Of a stretch of DNA of 64,000 nucleotides, positions 26,488-35,248 are shown in pieces (positions within the stretch are counted from its first letter, which is position 1; the number at the start of each line of letters is the position of its first letter). The position numbers and the translations under genes are program-made. This stretch comes from Acidobacteriota bacterium (GTDB lineage Bacteria; Acidobacteriota; Blastocatellia; Pyrinomonadales; Pyrinomonadaceae), in the NCBI GenBank assembly GCA_019242475.1, contig JAFAVK010000055.1:1-64000 (forward strand), in the 5' to 3' direction. The notes beneath the pieces are model-generated. The model was not told the DNA's origin. It worked only from the letters and a program-made list of their open reading frames with translations, and made no database searches.

Positions 26488-29400
26488 ATGGTACAAGACC
26501 TCTTCGTCGAATCGAACGACGCCGCGCACGAACCCACCCAAGACCGACAGTTAGCGAACGACTTTCCGTTAGGCATCGAAGGCTTCACCTACGGCGACCT
26601 CCACCGGCCCGGGCGCCTGCGCGCGCTGGCCGAGGCGTTCTACGCGGAGGTGGGGCGCGTGGACGCGGCGCTGCACGCGCGGCTGACGCAGTACGTCGCG
26701 GCGCGCGGGGAGAATTTGAAGGGAACGAAGGCGGAGTCCGAACTCCTCATCGAGGCCGCGCCGCACCTTTCACGGTTCGTCGCGCGGCTGTTCCGGGTCG
26801 AAGGGGAGCGGGAGCGTCTGGCAGAGAGCATCCGCGCGCAAGACCCCGTCTTCCAGTTCAAGCAGTTCGTGCAGCGGCGCGCGACGAAGAACTTCCCGGC
26901 GGAGCGCGCCGCCGCTTTGGACGCGGAGGCGGCCGACGCGGCGCTCGAAGCTTTGAGGCATGCGGCGTTCGCCGACACTTTGAGGGACGACCGAGAGCTG
27001 GGCGTGGCGCGGATGGCCGTGCGCCTGTTGGAGTGGGAGAAGAACTACCCGAAGGAGGGCGTGCGGCAGGAGGAGACCTGGTCGGACGAGCGCGCGCGTG
27101 AGACGGAGGCGGCCGCGAAGCGTTTGCAAGGGACAGAGGCCGAGGCGGCGCTGGCGGCGTGGCGCGCGGAGACGGACGAGAGTGATCGGGACGGAAACCG
27201 CGCCTTCGTCCGTTCGGCGCTGAGGCTTCTGGAAGCCTGGTCGGCGGCGCACGCGCTGCGGCCGGAGGCGAGGGAGCGTGTGAAAGGCTGGGTCAGTTTC
27301 CGCTTCCCGCACCCGCTCAACTACGAGCACCTGGTGCAGCTCGAACGGCCCGAGGCGGATTTACCCGAACTGATGCGGGGCTTGGACAAGAACCTGCGCC
27401 GCCGCGACGGCTTCAAGCTCACCGACATGCGCTACACGCCGCGCGAGGTGCTGGAGGAGGTGCACTACTGCCTCTACTGCCACGAGCGCGACAAGGACTC
27501 CTGCTCGAAGGGTCTGAAGGAGAAGGACGGGTCGCTCAAGAAGAATCCGCTCGGGATCGCGCTCGGCGGGTGCCCGCTCGACGAGAAGATTTCGGAGATG
27601 CACGTCCTTCAGCGCGACGGCGACCCCGTCGGCGCGCTCGCCGTCGTCTGCATTGACAACCCGATGTGCCCGGGCACGGGCCACCGCATCTGCAACGACT
27701 GTATGAAGTCGTGCATCTTCCAGAAGCAGGAGCCGGTCAACATCCCGCAGGCCGAGACGGGCGTGCTGACGGACGTGCTCTCGCTCCCTTACGGCGTCGA
27801 AATCTACGGACTGCTCACGCGCTGGAATCCGCTCAACGCGAAGCGCCCTTACGCGCTCCCCTACAACGGCAAGAACGTGCTCGTCGTCGGCCTCGGGCCG
27901 GCCGGCTACACGCTCGCGCACTTCCTTTTGAACGAAGGCTTCGGCGTCGTCGGCATCGACGGTCTGAAGATCGAGCCGCTCGAAGAGAGTTTGACGGGCG
28001 GCGGCGGGGGGCGCGTCCCGCGCGCGGTGCGCGATTATGAGGAGATCACCGACGAGCTTGACGAGCGCGTGCTCGCGGGCTTCGGCGGCGTGTCGGAGTA
28101 CGGCATCACGGTGCGTTGGGACAAGAACTTCCTGACGCTCATGCACCTGACGCTCGCGCGGCGCGAACGCTTCCGCTTCTACGGTGGCGTGCGCTTCGGC
28201 GGGACGCTCTCGATTGAAGACGCGTGGGGGCTGGGCTTCGACCACGTCGCGGTGGCGACGGGCGCGGGCAAGCCGACGCTCGTCTCGATGAAGAACAATC
28301 TCATCCGCGGCGTGCGCAAGGCTTCCGACTTCCTGATGGCCTTGCAGCTCACGGGCGCGGCCAAGCACGACTCGTTTGCGAACTTGCAGGTGCGCCTGCC
28401 GGCGGTCGTCATCGGCGGCGGCCTGACCGCCATCGACACGGCGACCGAGCTGTTCGCCTACTACCCCGTGCAGGTCGAGAAGACGTTGGAGCGCTTCGAG
28501 GCGCTGTCGGCCGAGTTCGGCGAAGACGAAGTTTGGAAGCGCTTCGACGCGGAGGAGCGCGCGGTGCTCGAAGAGTACGTCGCGCACGGGCGCGCGGTGC
28601 GCGAGGAGCGCGCGCGGGCCGCGGCCGCGGGCGAGGCGCCGGACTTCGTCAGGCTCGTGCGCGCGTGGGGCGGCGTCTCCATCGTCTACCGAAAGCGTTT
28701 GATCGACTCGCCCGCTTACAGACTTAATCATGAAGAGGTCTCGAAGGCGCTCGAAGAGGGCATCAACTTCATCGAGAACATGTCGCCGGCCGAGGCCGTG
28801 CCGGACGAGCACGGCGCCGTCGCGGCCGTCGTCTTCGAGCGCGTGACGCGCGACCCGGCGACGGGCAAGTGGCACGTCAACTGTGATGACACTTTGCGCG
28901 TCCCGGCGCGCACGGTCTGCGTCGCCGCGGGCACGAGCCCGAACACCATCTACGAGCGCGAGCGGCCGGGGACGTTCGCGCTCGACGACTGGAAGGAGTT
29001 CTTCGCGCCGCACAGGGTCGAGAAGCATGGGGACGGCAAGTTCCACCTCGTCCCCGCGGCGAAGGGCGAGCGAGGCTTCTTCACCTCGTATGAAGAAGGC
29101 GGGCGCTTCATCAGTTACTACGGCGACAACCACCCCGTCTACGCCGGCAACGTCGTCAAGGCGATGGCCTCGGCGAAGGACGGTTTTCCGGAGGTCGTCG
29201 CGCTCTTCGCGGAAGAGCTGGCGGCGCTGAAAGAGGAAGGGCAGACCGCGCGCGACGAAGCCTTCGAGAGATTGTTAGAGACGTTAGACGAGAACCTTAT
29301 CGCGCGCGTCGAGCGCGTGGAGCGTTTGACGGACACCATCGTCGAGGTCGTCGTGCGCGCGCCGATGCAGGCGCGCAAGTTCCACCCCGGGCAGTTCTAC

Positions 29401-30258
29401 CGCTTGCAGAACTACGAGACCGACGCGCCGACGATTGAAGGGACGCGACTGACGATGGAGGGCCTGGCGCTGACGGGCGCGTGGGTGGACAAGGGGGCCG
29501 GACTCTTAAGCCTCATCGTGCTTGAGATGGGCGCGTCGTCGCGCCAGTGCGCGCTCTTGCGGCCCGGGCAGGAGGTCGTCGTGATGGGGCCGACGGGCAC
29601 GCCCACCGAGATTCCGGAGGGCGAGACCGTTTTGCTCGCGGGCGGCGGTCTTGGCAACGCCGTGCTCTTCTCCATCGCGAAGGCTTTGAAGGCCGCCGGC
29701 AACCGCGTCATCTACTTCGCCGGCTACAAGGACGGCAAAGACCTCTTCAAGCGCGAGGAGATCGAGGAGGCGACCGACCAGGTCATCTGGTCAACCGACA
29801 CCGGGCGCGAGATCGAAGCGCGCCGCCCGCAGGACGCGCACTTCCGCGGCAACATCGTGCAGGCCATGCTCTCGTACGCCGAGGGGAAGTTCGGCGCGCC
29901 GATGTTTGACCTGAGAGAGGTTGACCGCATCATCGCCATCGGTTCCGACCGCATGATGGCCGCGGTGAAGGCCGCGCGCCACGGCGTGCTCGCGCCGCAT
30001 CTCAAGCCCGGGCACGTCGGCGTCGGCTCCATCAACAGCCCGATGCAGTGCATGATGAAGGAGGTCTGCGCGCAGTGCCTCTGCAAGCACGTTGACCCCG
30101 AGACGGGCGCCGAAAGTTTCGTCTTCTCCTGCTTCAACCAGGATCAGCCGCTCGACCACGTTGACTTCCAGCACCTCAACGCGCGCCTGCGCGCCAACAC
30201 CGTGCAGGAGAAGCTCTCGAACCTCTGGCTCGACCGCCTGCTCCGCGCGGGCGCTTAG
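26488..30258 (+). CDS. Large flavin/iron-sulfur oxidoreductase, NfnB/GltD-like and NfnA/PyrK-like domains fused
   Basis: 1256 aa. Residues 1-310 are helical and charged with no motif I recognise. Cysteine clusters follow: CLYCHERDKDSC near 328 and CIDNPMCPGTG then CNDCMKSC near 389-410, as expected for Fe-S sites of the GltD/NfnB group. An FAD-binding motif VVGLGPAGYTLAHFL lies near 463 and a second dinucleotide motif VVIGGGLTAIDTATE near 637. From about 935 there is a ferredoxin-reductase/PyrK-like module (RKFHPGQFYRLQNYE, VLLAGGGLGNAVLFSIAKAL). It ends in a [2Fe-2S]-type cluster CMMKEVCAQCLC plus FSCFNQ. By analogy it moves electrons between NAD(P)H and ferredoxin, possibly by bifurcation. 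Partners and substrate are unknown. It overlaps the convergent rsmI gene by 4 bp. Confidence 0.83.
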   Translation: MVQDLFVESNDAAHEPTQDRQLANDFPLGIEGFTYGDLHRPGRLRALAEAFYAEVGRVDAALHARLTQYVAARGENLKGTKAESELLIEAAPHLSRFVARLFRVEGERERLAESIRAQDPVFQFKQFVQRRATKNFPAERAAALDAEAADAALEALRHAAFADTLRDDRELGVARMAVRLLEWEKNYPKEGVRQEETWSDERARETEAAAKRLQGTEAEAALAAWRAETDESDRDGNRAFVRSALRLLEAWSAAHALRPEARERVKGWVSFRFPHPLNYEHLVQLERPEADLPELMRGLDKNLRRRDGFKLTDMRYTPREVLEEVHYCLYCHERDKDSCSKGLKEKDGSLKKNPLGIALGGCPLDEKISEMHVLQRDGDPVGALAVVCIDNPMCPGTGHRICNDCMKSCIFQKQEPVNIPQAETGVLTDVLSLPYGVEIYGLLTRWNPLNAKRPYALPYNGKNVLVVGLGPAGYTLAHFLLNEGFGVVGIDGLKIEPLEESLTGGGGGRVPRAVRDYEEITDELDERVLAGFGGVSEYGITVRWDKNFLTLMHLTLARRERFRFYGGVRFGGTLSIEDAWGLGFDHVAVATGAGKPTLVSMKNNLIRGVRKASDFLMALQLTGAAKHDSFANLQVRLPAVVIGGGLTAIDTATELFAYYPVQVEKTLERFEALSAEFGEDEVWKRFDAEERAVLEEYVAHGRAVREERARAAAAGEAPDFVRLVRAWGGVSIVYRKRLIDSPAYRLNHEEVSKALEEGINFIENMSPAEAVPDEHGAVAAVVFERVTRDPATGKWHVNCDDTLRVPARTVCVAAGTSPNTIYERERPGTFALDDWKEFFAPHRVEKHGDGKFHLVPAAKGERGFFTSYEEGGRFISYYGDNHPVYAGNVVKAMASAKDGFPEVVALFAEELAALKEEGQTARDEAFERLLETLDENLIARVERVERLTDTIVEVVVRAPMQARKFHPGQFYRLQNYETDAPTIEGTRLTMEGLALTGAWVDKGAGLLSLIVLEMGASSRQCALLRPGQEVVVMGPTGTPTEIPEGETVLLAGGGLGNAVLFSIAKALKAAGNRVIYFAGYKDGKDLFKREEIEEATDQVIWSTDTGREIEARRPQDAHFRGNIVQAMLSYAEGKFGAPMFDLREVDRIIAIGSDRMMAAVKAARHGVLAPHLKPGHVGVGSINSPMQCMMKEVCAQCLCKHVDPETGAESFVFSCFNQDQPLDHVDFQHLNARLRANTVQEKLSNLWLDRLLRAGA

Positions 30259-31133
30259 TCGTCGCCGCGCTGCTTCGACAGGGAGCGCTCTGACGTGAGG
30301 CGGCGGTAGGCTTCGTCGCGGGTGAGGCCGAGTTCGCGTGCGGCGCGCTTGAGGGCGGCGCGTTGGTCGAGACCTTCGGCCTCGAACGCCGCGACCAAGT
30401 CCGCGACGCTCGAACTCTTCGAAGTCTCTTCGGCAACACCTTCGTCAATCACTTCGCGGTCGATGACGAGCACCAGCTCGCCGCGCGCGGCCCCTTCGGG
30501 CGCGAAGCGTTCGGCCAGCTCACTCAGACGCCCGCGCACGATCTCTTCGTGCACCTTCGTCAGCTCGCGCGCGACCGCGGCCTCCCGCTCGCCGAGGACT
30601 TCGAGCGCGTCGGCGAGCGCGTGCGCGAGGCGGTGCGGCGTCTCGTAGAAGACGAGCGTGGCGCGGAGTGACTTGACCGCGGCCAGCTTCTCGCGGCGGG
30701 CGTGGCTCCTGGCGGGCAGGAAGCCGCCGAAGTAGAACTCGTCGGTCGGGAGCCCGGAGGCGGTGAGCGCCGCGACGAAGGCCGTCGGGCCGGGCACGGG
30801 CACGACGCGCAAATTTCGCTCGACGCACGCGCGCACCAGACGATAACCCGGGTCGTTGACGCCGGGCGTGCCCGCGTCCGAGACGAGCGCCACCGTCCGC
30901 CCCTCTTCAATCAACTGCGCCAGCTCCAGGGCGCGCTCGCGCTCGTTGTGCTCGTGGTAGCTCAGCGTGCGCGCGCGGATGCCGAAGTGTTCGAGGAGCT
31001 GCCGCGTCCGCCGCGTGTCCTCGCACGCGACCACGTCCGCCTCCCCGAGCACGCGCAGCGCGCGCCGCGTCACGTCCTCCAGGTTCCCGATGGGCGTGGC
31101 AACGAGGTAGAGCGTCCCGCGGGTTTGCGACAT
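30255..31133 (-). CDS. rsmI: 16S rRNA (cytidine1402-2'-O)-methyltransferase RsmI
   Basis: 292 aa, standard length. SAM-dependent tetrapyrrole-methylase fold: LYLVATPIGNLEDVTRRAL, VVACEDTRRTRQLLEHFGI, LVSDAGTPGVNDPGYRLV, VPVPGPTAFVAALTASGLP, FYFGGFLP and YETPHRL are all diagnostic of RsmI. It methylates the 2'-O of C1402 in the decoding centre. The C-terminal 60 residues carry a helical segment (ALKRAARELGLTRDEAYRRL) seen in many RsmI proteins. It converges on the large oxidoreductase gene with a 4-bp overlap. Confidence 0.96.
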   Translation of the reverse strand: MSQTRGTLYLVATPIGNLEDVTRRALRVLGEADVVACEDTRRTRQLLEHFGIRARTLSYHEHNERERALELAQLIEEGRTVALVSDAGTPGVNDPGYRLVRACVERNLRVVPVPGPTAFVAALTASGLPTDEFYFGGFLPARSHARREKLAAVKSLRATLVFYETPHRLAHALADALEVLGEREAAVARELTKVHEEIVRGRLSELAERFAPEGAARGELVLVIDREVIDEGVAEETSKSSSVADLVAAFEAEGLDQRAALKRAARELGLTRDEAYRRLTSERSLSKQRGDD

Positions 31134-31146
31134 GGGGAATAAAATA

Positions 31147-31260
31147 CAGTAGACAGTAGGCAGTAGTCAGTAGCCAGTAGAAAAAGAGACGGCGCGCTCG
31201 ACCCGAAGGTTGAGACGCGCCGCTTTGTCTTCCTACTGACTACTGTCTACTGTCTACTCT
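31147..31260. repeat. Heptamer-type inverted repeat, AGTAGAC family
   Basis: AGTAGAC, AGTAGGC, AGTAGTC and AGTAGCC on the left (31149-31180) and the inverse on the right (about 31231-31257), around a GC-rich hairpin GGCGCG...CGCGCC. The right arm ends 6 bp from the TAG (31266-31268, minus) of the coiled-coil protein gene; the left side lies just upstream of rsmI. Confidence 0.85.
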
Positions 31261-31265
31261 CCTCA

Positions 31266-31874
31266 CTACCAACGGCGGTTGTCGTTACGGCCGCCGTTGT
31301 AGATGTCGTAGCCGCGGTCGTCGTTGAAGCGGAGGTTGTAGATGTTGGCGACGGCGCGCAGGTCGTTGCGGAGCTGGTTCCAGTCGCCGGAGGTGCGGCC
31401 GTCGAGGCGGACGCGGCCGAGCATGCGGCTGAACTGCGAGGCCGACTGGAGCAGGTTGCGCGCCTCGTCGCGGCTGCGGTCGAGGCGGTCGCCGTCGCCG
31501 GCCACGTTGCGGAAGCGGTTGGCGGCGTTGTGCAGGTCTTGCGCCTCGCTGTTGATGCGGTCTTCGCGGTTCGAGCCGTTGATGCGGCTGTTGTCGAGCA
31601 GGTGGTCAACGTCGCGCTGGAGGTCGCGGCTGCGGTCGTCGATGCGGCGCGAGAGGTCGCGCAGCTGGCGGCGGTCGTAGTCGCTCATCCGGCCGCCGCG
31701 GCCGTAGTCGTCGTTGCGGCGGTTGCGGCGGTAGTCGTCGTCGCGCTGGCGCTGCTGCTCGGCGCGGTCGCGGATGCGATCCCAGACGGACTGGGCGTTG
31801 GCGCCGGCGGGCGCGAGGAAGGTTGCGAGCGCGACGGCGGCGAAGGTCAGAACGGTGAAACGTCTTTTGGTCAT
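31266..31874 (-). CDS. Secreted Arg/Asp-rich helical protein
   Basis: 202 aa from ATG 31874 with a signal peptide (TVLTFAAVALATFLAPAGANAQ). The mature protein is extremely rich in Arg, Asp and Asn (RDRAEQQRQRDDDYRRNRR, SRRIDDRSRDLQRDVDHLL). It is mostly predicted helical with heptad-like charge patterns, which suggests a coiled coil. The tail is low complexity (YNGGRNDNRRW). No known function; similar proteins are common in Acidobacteriota as I recall. The stop is adjacent to an AGTAGAC heptamer inverted repeat. Confidence 0.72.
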   Translation of the reverse strand: MTKRRFTVLTFAAVALATFLAPAGANAQSVWDRIRDRAEQQRQRDDDYRRNRRNDDYGRGGRMSDYDRRQLRDLSRRIDDRSRDLQRDVDHLLDNSRINGSNREDRINSEAQDLHNAANRFRNVAGDGDRLDRSRDEARNLLQSASQFSRMLGRVRLDGRTSGDWNQLRNDLRAVANIYNLRFNDDRGYDIYNGGRNDNRRW

Positions 31875-32192
31875 CTCTCGTGTCTCCTTGTGCTCGGGGC
31901 TGAAGGCCGCGGGGGCGACGGCGGGAGCGCTCGTGCTCTGCTTCGGCTTCGCCTCTCGAATCTCTGCCGCGTCGGCCCGGGGAAACCGTGGCCCGCGGCA
32001 ATCTTTCCGCCGCTCGTTTCGGCAACCGCCGTGCCGTCGGAGGGGGACGGAAGGGGGAGAAGGAGAGAGTGCTTGAAAACAGTGCTCTGGCGTCAGACTG
32101 ACGCCGGGCGTGAAGACGAAAGCCGTCTTCCCAAAACGTGCAGGCCGCGCCGCAAATGGTAAACCGACTTGCAGATCGAAATAAGGCACGGC

Positions 32193-32332
32193 GCCGGGAG
32201 CGCGGGCATCCCTGCCCGCCAAAGCGTGCGGAAGCACGCTTCTCACCTTCCTTTACCTCGCGACGTTGAGGTTTAAAGTCTCACTGCCTTCGCGCTGCGC
32301 GCTCATGGCGGGCAGGATGCCCGCGCTCCCGG
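32193..32332. repeat. GC-rich inverted repeat GGGAGCGCGGGCATCC type (copy 1)
   Basis: Arms at 32193-32220 and 32306-32332 (one base shorter), about 140 bp overall, with a smaller hairpin AAGCGTGC...GCACGCTT inside. The same pair of arms and the GCGTGC hairpin recur at 33354-33497. It lies in the 835-bp gene-free stretch 31875-32709, which otherwise holds only the 21-bp array and presumably the promoter of the coiled-coil gene. Confidence 0.8.
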
Positions 32333-32419
32333 CAGACCGGTTTTGCCGCCGGTCGCACGAGAATCGCGGCAAAACTGATTCGCCCCGCCGCAAAATGAAT
32401 TGACATTGCGACGATGTTA

Positions 32420-32629
32420 ACTCACATAGCTCCTGTGTCGATTGACACAGGAGCTATGTGGACTCACATAGAGGCTGTGTAAGTTGACATAGAGGCTGTG
32501 TAGACTCCCATAGCCTCTATGTAGACTCACATAGAGGCTATGTAAACTCCCACAGCCTCTATGTAGACTCCCACAGCCTCTGTGTAGACTCCCACAGCCT
32601 CTATGTGAGTCCACATAGAGGCTGTGGGA
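32420..32629. repeat. Array of ten 21-bp dyad units
   Basis: Ten contiguous units of exactly 21 bp. Each has a fixed frame (ACTC or GTTG/GTCC, then ACATAGAGGCTGTGT or its inverse ACACAGCCTCTATGT). The core is an imperfect palindrome centred on AGG/CCT, and several units are flipped relative to their neighbours. The period equals two helical turns or three heptamers. It is AT-richer than the surroundings. No reading frame is credible: one minus-strand frame crosses it but only encodes the repeat. Confidence 0.9.
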
Positions 32630-32709
32630 GTTCGTCCCGCCGCGGCCGTGACGGGAATAAACGCTATGTTGAGAACGGTTTAGCTTGTGTCGTCTTCTAC
32701 TGTCTGCTT

Positions 32710-33309
32710 TCAATCCAGCAGGCGCGTGAGGTGGCGGCGGAGGTGCGCGGGTTGGAGTTCGGTGCGGGCGCCGGTCTTTTCGACGACGAACCAGCGGGCG
32801 TCGGCGTGCGCGTCGGGGACGAGGAGGAGTTCTTCGCCCGCGCGGGCGTTGCCGAAGTGGCCGATGAGGGCGGAGGCGAGCCCGCCGCCGCGGACGATGC
32901 CGTCGCGCGGGCCGCGCGGCCAGCCGGCCTCGACGGTGAGCGCGCGCACGCCGCGCCGCAGGACGAGGCGCGGGCCGACCATTGTCGAGTTGCCGACGCG
33001 GAAGCGGTGGGCGTCCGTGCGCGCCAGCGCCAGCCCCGCGCCCGCGCGGTTCAACTCGCCCGCGGCCGCCGTGAACAGTTCGAGCAGCCACTCGACCCCG
33101 CGCGTACGCGCCGCGTCGTTGGCGGCCTTGAGGTCGAGGTATTCGAGCACCTCGTTGCGGCCGCCGCCGCGCGCACGCTCGCGCGCCTCGTGCATCTTCC
33201 GCTCGTAATCTTCGTCGAAGCCGCCCACGCCGCCCGCCTTGAGAAGGGAAGTGTTGTCCGCGCCGCGCAGTGCGCCGGCTCGGGCGGCGATGTTATCATG
33301 CCCGCTCAA
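32710..33309 (-). CDS. Conserved-looking hypothetical protein
   Basis: About 199 aa if the TTG at 33309 is used; the start is uncertain because no ribosome site is evident. The protein has no signal peptide. The first half is helical and charged (DEDYERKMHEARERARGGGRNEVLEYLDLKAANDAAR). The second half alternates strands and loops (LVLRRGVRALTVEAGWPRGPRDG, ELLLVPDAHADARWFVVEKTG). I do not recognise a family. It lies between two repeat-rich spacers and diverges from the phosphatase gene. Confidence 0.6.
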   Translation of the reverse strand: MSGHDNIAARAGALRGADNTSLLKAGGVGGFDEDYERKMHEARERARGGGRNEVLEYLDLKAANDAARTRGVEWLLELFTAAAGELNRAGAGLALARTDAHRFRVGNSTMVGPRLVLRRGVRALTVEAGWPRGPRDGIVRGGGLASALIGHFGNARAGEELLLVPDAHADARWFVVEKTGARTELQPAHLRRHLTRLLD

Positions 33310-33353
33310 AAGTCGTTATACCGACCTGCGAGATGGAATAAGTGCGCTCTTCG

Positions 33354-33497
33354 CTGGGAGCGCGGGCATCCCTGCCCGCCATGAGCGCGAGAGCGCGAAA
33401 GCCGTCAGACTTTATCTCTCAAGGTCGAGAGATGACGGCTGACGGCTAAGCGTGCTTCGGCACGCTTTGGCGGGCAGGGATGCCCGCGCTCCCAGCG
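33354..33497. repeat. GC-rich inverted repeat GGGAGCGCGGGCATCC type (copy 2)
   Basis: 27-bp arms at about 33354-33380 and 33471-33497 flank a core that contains a TATCTCTCAAGG...GAGAGATGA hairpin, two ACGGCTG-type heptamers and the AGCGTGCTTCGGCACGCT hairpin. It sits in the 5' spacer of the phosphatase gene, downstream of a possible TG-T-TATCAT promoter (hexamer 33294-33299), so it may be transcribed as leader. Confidence 0.8.
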
Positions 33498-33514
33498 AGA
33501 AGACCCGTTCCTTG

Positions 33515-35242
33515 ATGAGACTGACCGAGAGACTTCGCACAACTGCGGCCGCGCTCCTCCTGCTCGCGCTGCTCGCGCCGTCCGCCGCGCCCGCGCGCCA
33601 GCGCCGGGGCGAAGCACCGCGCGCGGCGCCCGCGGCCGTTCAGACGAAGCGCCCGCGCCTCGTGCTGCTCATCGTCGTCGATCAGTTCCGCTACGACTAC
33701 CTCGAACGCTTCGGCGACCTGTTCGGCGCGGGCGGACTGCGCCGGCTGCTGCGCGACGGCGCGTCCTGGACGGATTGCAACTACGACCACGTGCCGACCG
33801 AGACGGGGCCGGGCCACGCGACGATGTTGACGGGCGCGTGGCCTTCGGAGACGGGCATCATCGCCAACCTCTGGTTCGACCGCGCCGAAGGCAAGCCGGT
33901 CGAGAACGTGCGCGACGACTCGGTGCGTTTGCTCGGCGGGGGCGTCGGCGAAACGGCCGCGAGCCCGCGGAATCTTCTGGCCTCGACGCTCGGCGACCAG
34001 TTGAAGATGGCGACCGCGGGACGCGCGCGCGTCGTCGGCGTCTCTTCGAAGAACCGCGCGGCCATCCTGCCCGCCGGCCGCATGGCCGACGCCGCCTACT
34101 GGTACAGCACGCAGACCGGCGCCTTCGTCTCTTCGACCTACTACTTCGACAGACTGCCCGACTGGGCCGCGCGCTTCGACGCCGCCAAGCCCGCCGACAA
34201 GTTCTTCGGCGCGAAGTGGGAGCGCCTGCTCCCCGCCGCCGAGTACGAGCGGCGCGCGGGCGCCGACGACGCGCCCTGGGAGAAGGGAACCGACAGGCAT
34301 TCGGCGGTCTTCCCGCACGTCATCGACGGCGGCTTGAAGGAGCCCGGCCCGGCCTTCTACGACGACCTCGAATACTCGCCCTACGCGAACGACCTCGTGC
34401 TCTCGTTCGCCGAGGCCGCGCTCGTCAACGAACGCCTGGGCGCGGACGAAGACACGGACGTGCTCACGGTCAGCTTCTCGGCCAACGACATCGTCGGCCA
34501 CCGCTACGGCCCCTACAGTCAGGAGGTCATGGACATGGCGCTGCGCGTAGACCGACAGATCGCGCGGCTCCTGGAAGTGGTTGACGCGCGCGTCGGTCTG
34601 GCGAACACAATCGTCGCCTTCACGGCCGACCACGGCGTTGCGCCCTCGCCCGAGCAGGCCGTCAAGATGGGACTGCCGGGCGGGCGGGTAAATCCTGCGG
34701 ACATCCTGACGGCCGTCCGCAACCGCGTCCGCGCGCGCTTCGGCAAGCCCGGCGACAAGGACACGACCGTTGACTACGTCCAGACCTTCTCGAACTACCA
34801 AATCTACTTCAACCGCACGGCGCTCGAACGCGACGGCGTGAGCGCCGAAGAGATCGAGCGCGTCGCGGGCGAGGCGGTGCTCACGGTGCCCGGCGTCGCG
34901 CGCTACTTCACGCGGACGCAACTGCTCGCGGGCGCGGTCTCGCCGGCCGACGCCGTCGCCCGCCGCGTGCTGCACGGCTTCAACCAGAAGCGCAGCGGCG
35001 ACGTGGTCGTCATTCAAGAGCCTTTCAAATACATCTCAAGCGGCGGAATCGGGGCCACGCACGGCACGCCGTACGAGTACGACACGCACGTCCCGCTCGT
35101 CATCATGGGCGGCGGCCTCGCGCCCGGGCGCTACCTGACGCCCGCGACGCCCGCCGACCTCGCCCCCACGCTCGCGCGCGTCCTGAACGTCGAGCCGCCG
35201 AGCAACGCGACGGGGCGCGTACTCGCCGAAGCTTTCAAGTGA
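33515..35242 (+). CDS. PafA-like alkaline phosphatase superfamily phosphatase
   Basis: 575 aa with signal peptide (TTAAALLLLALLAPSAAPA). It is a type I phosphodiesterase/alkaline-phosphatase fold with a Thr nucleophile. T97 lies in PTETGPGHATML and N118 in GIIANLWFD, 21 residues apart as T79 and N100 are in PafA. K179 and R181 in VSSKNRAAILPAG correspond to the K162/R164 pair that marks phosphate monoesterases. Zinc ligands are expected at VVDQF (early Asp), ANDIVGHRYG, TADHGV and GTPYEYDTHVP. Likely a periplasmic phosphomonoesterase that releases phosphate from organic esters. The next gene starts 7 bp on. Confidence 0.87.
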   Translation: MRLTERLRTTAAALLLLALLAPSAAPARQRRGEAPRAAPAAVQTKRPRLVLLIVVDQFRYDYLERFGDLFGAGGLRRLLRDGASWTDCNYDHVPTETGPGHATMLTGAWPSETGIIANLWFDRAEGKPVENVRDDSVRLLGGGVGETAASPRNLLASTLGDQLKMATAGRARVVGVSSKNRAAILPAGRMADAAYWYSTQTGAFVSSTYYFDRLPDWAARFDAAKPADKFFGAKWERLLPAAEYERRAGADDAPWEKGTDRHSAVFPHVIDGGLKEPGPAFYDDLEYSPYANDLVLSFAEAALVNERLGADEDTDVLTVSFSANDIVGHRYGPYSQEVMDMALRVDRQIARLLEVVDARVGLANTIVAFTADHGVAPSPEQAVKMGLPGGRVNPADILTAVRNRVRARFGKPGDKDTTVDYVQTFSNYQIYFNRTALERDGVSAEEIERVAGEAVLTVPGVARYFTRTQLLAGAVSPADAVARRVLHGFNQKRSGDVVVIQEPFKYISSGGIGATHGTPYEYDTHVPLVIMGGGLAPGRYLTPATPADLAPTLARVLNVEPPSNATGRVLAEAFK

Positions 35243-35248
35243 GGATTT

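Noticed and set aside
32420..32629. CRISPR array
   Set aside because: Units are contiguous 21-mers without unique spacers, and no cas gene is present. The same holds for 59572-59907.
32417..33091. Minus-strand frame encoding GSLHSLYV-type heptapeptide repeats
   Set aside because: The repeated part is the 21-bp dyad array, and the rest is shadow of the hypothetical gene at 32710-33309. Unit flips would destroy any conserved peptide.
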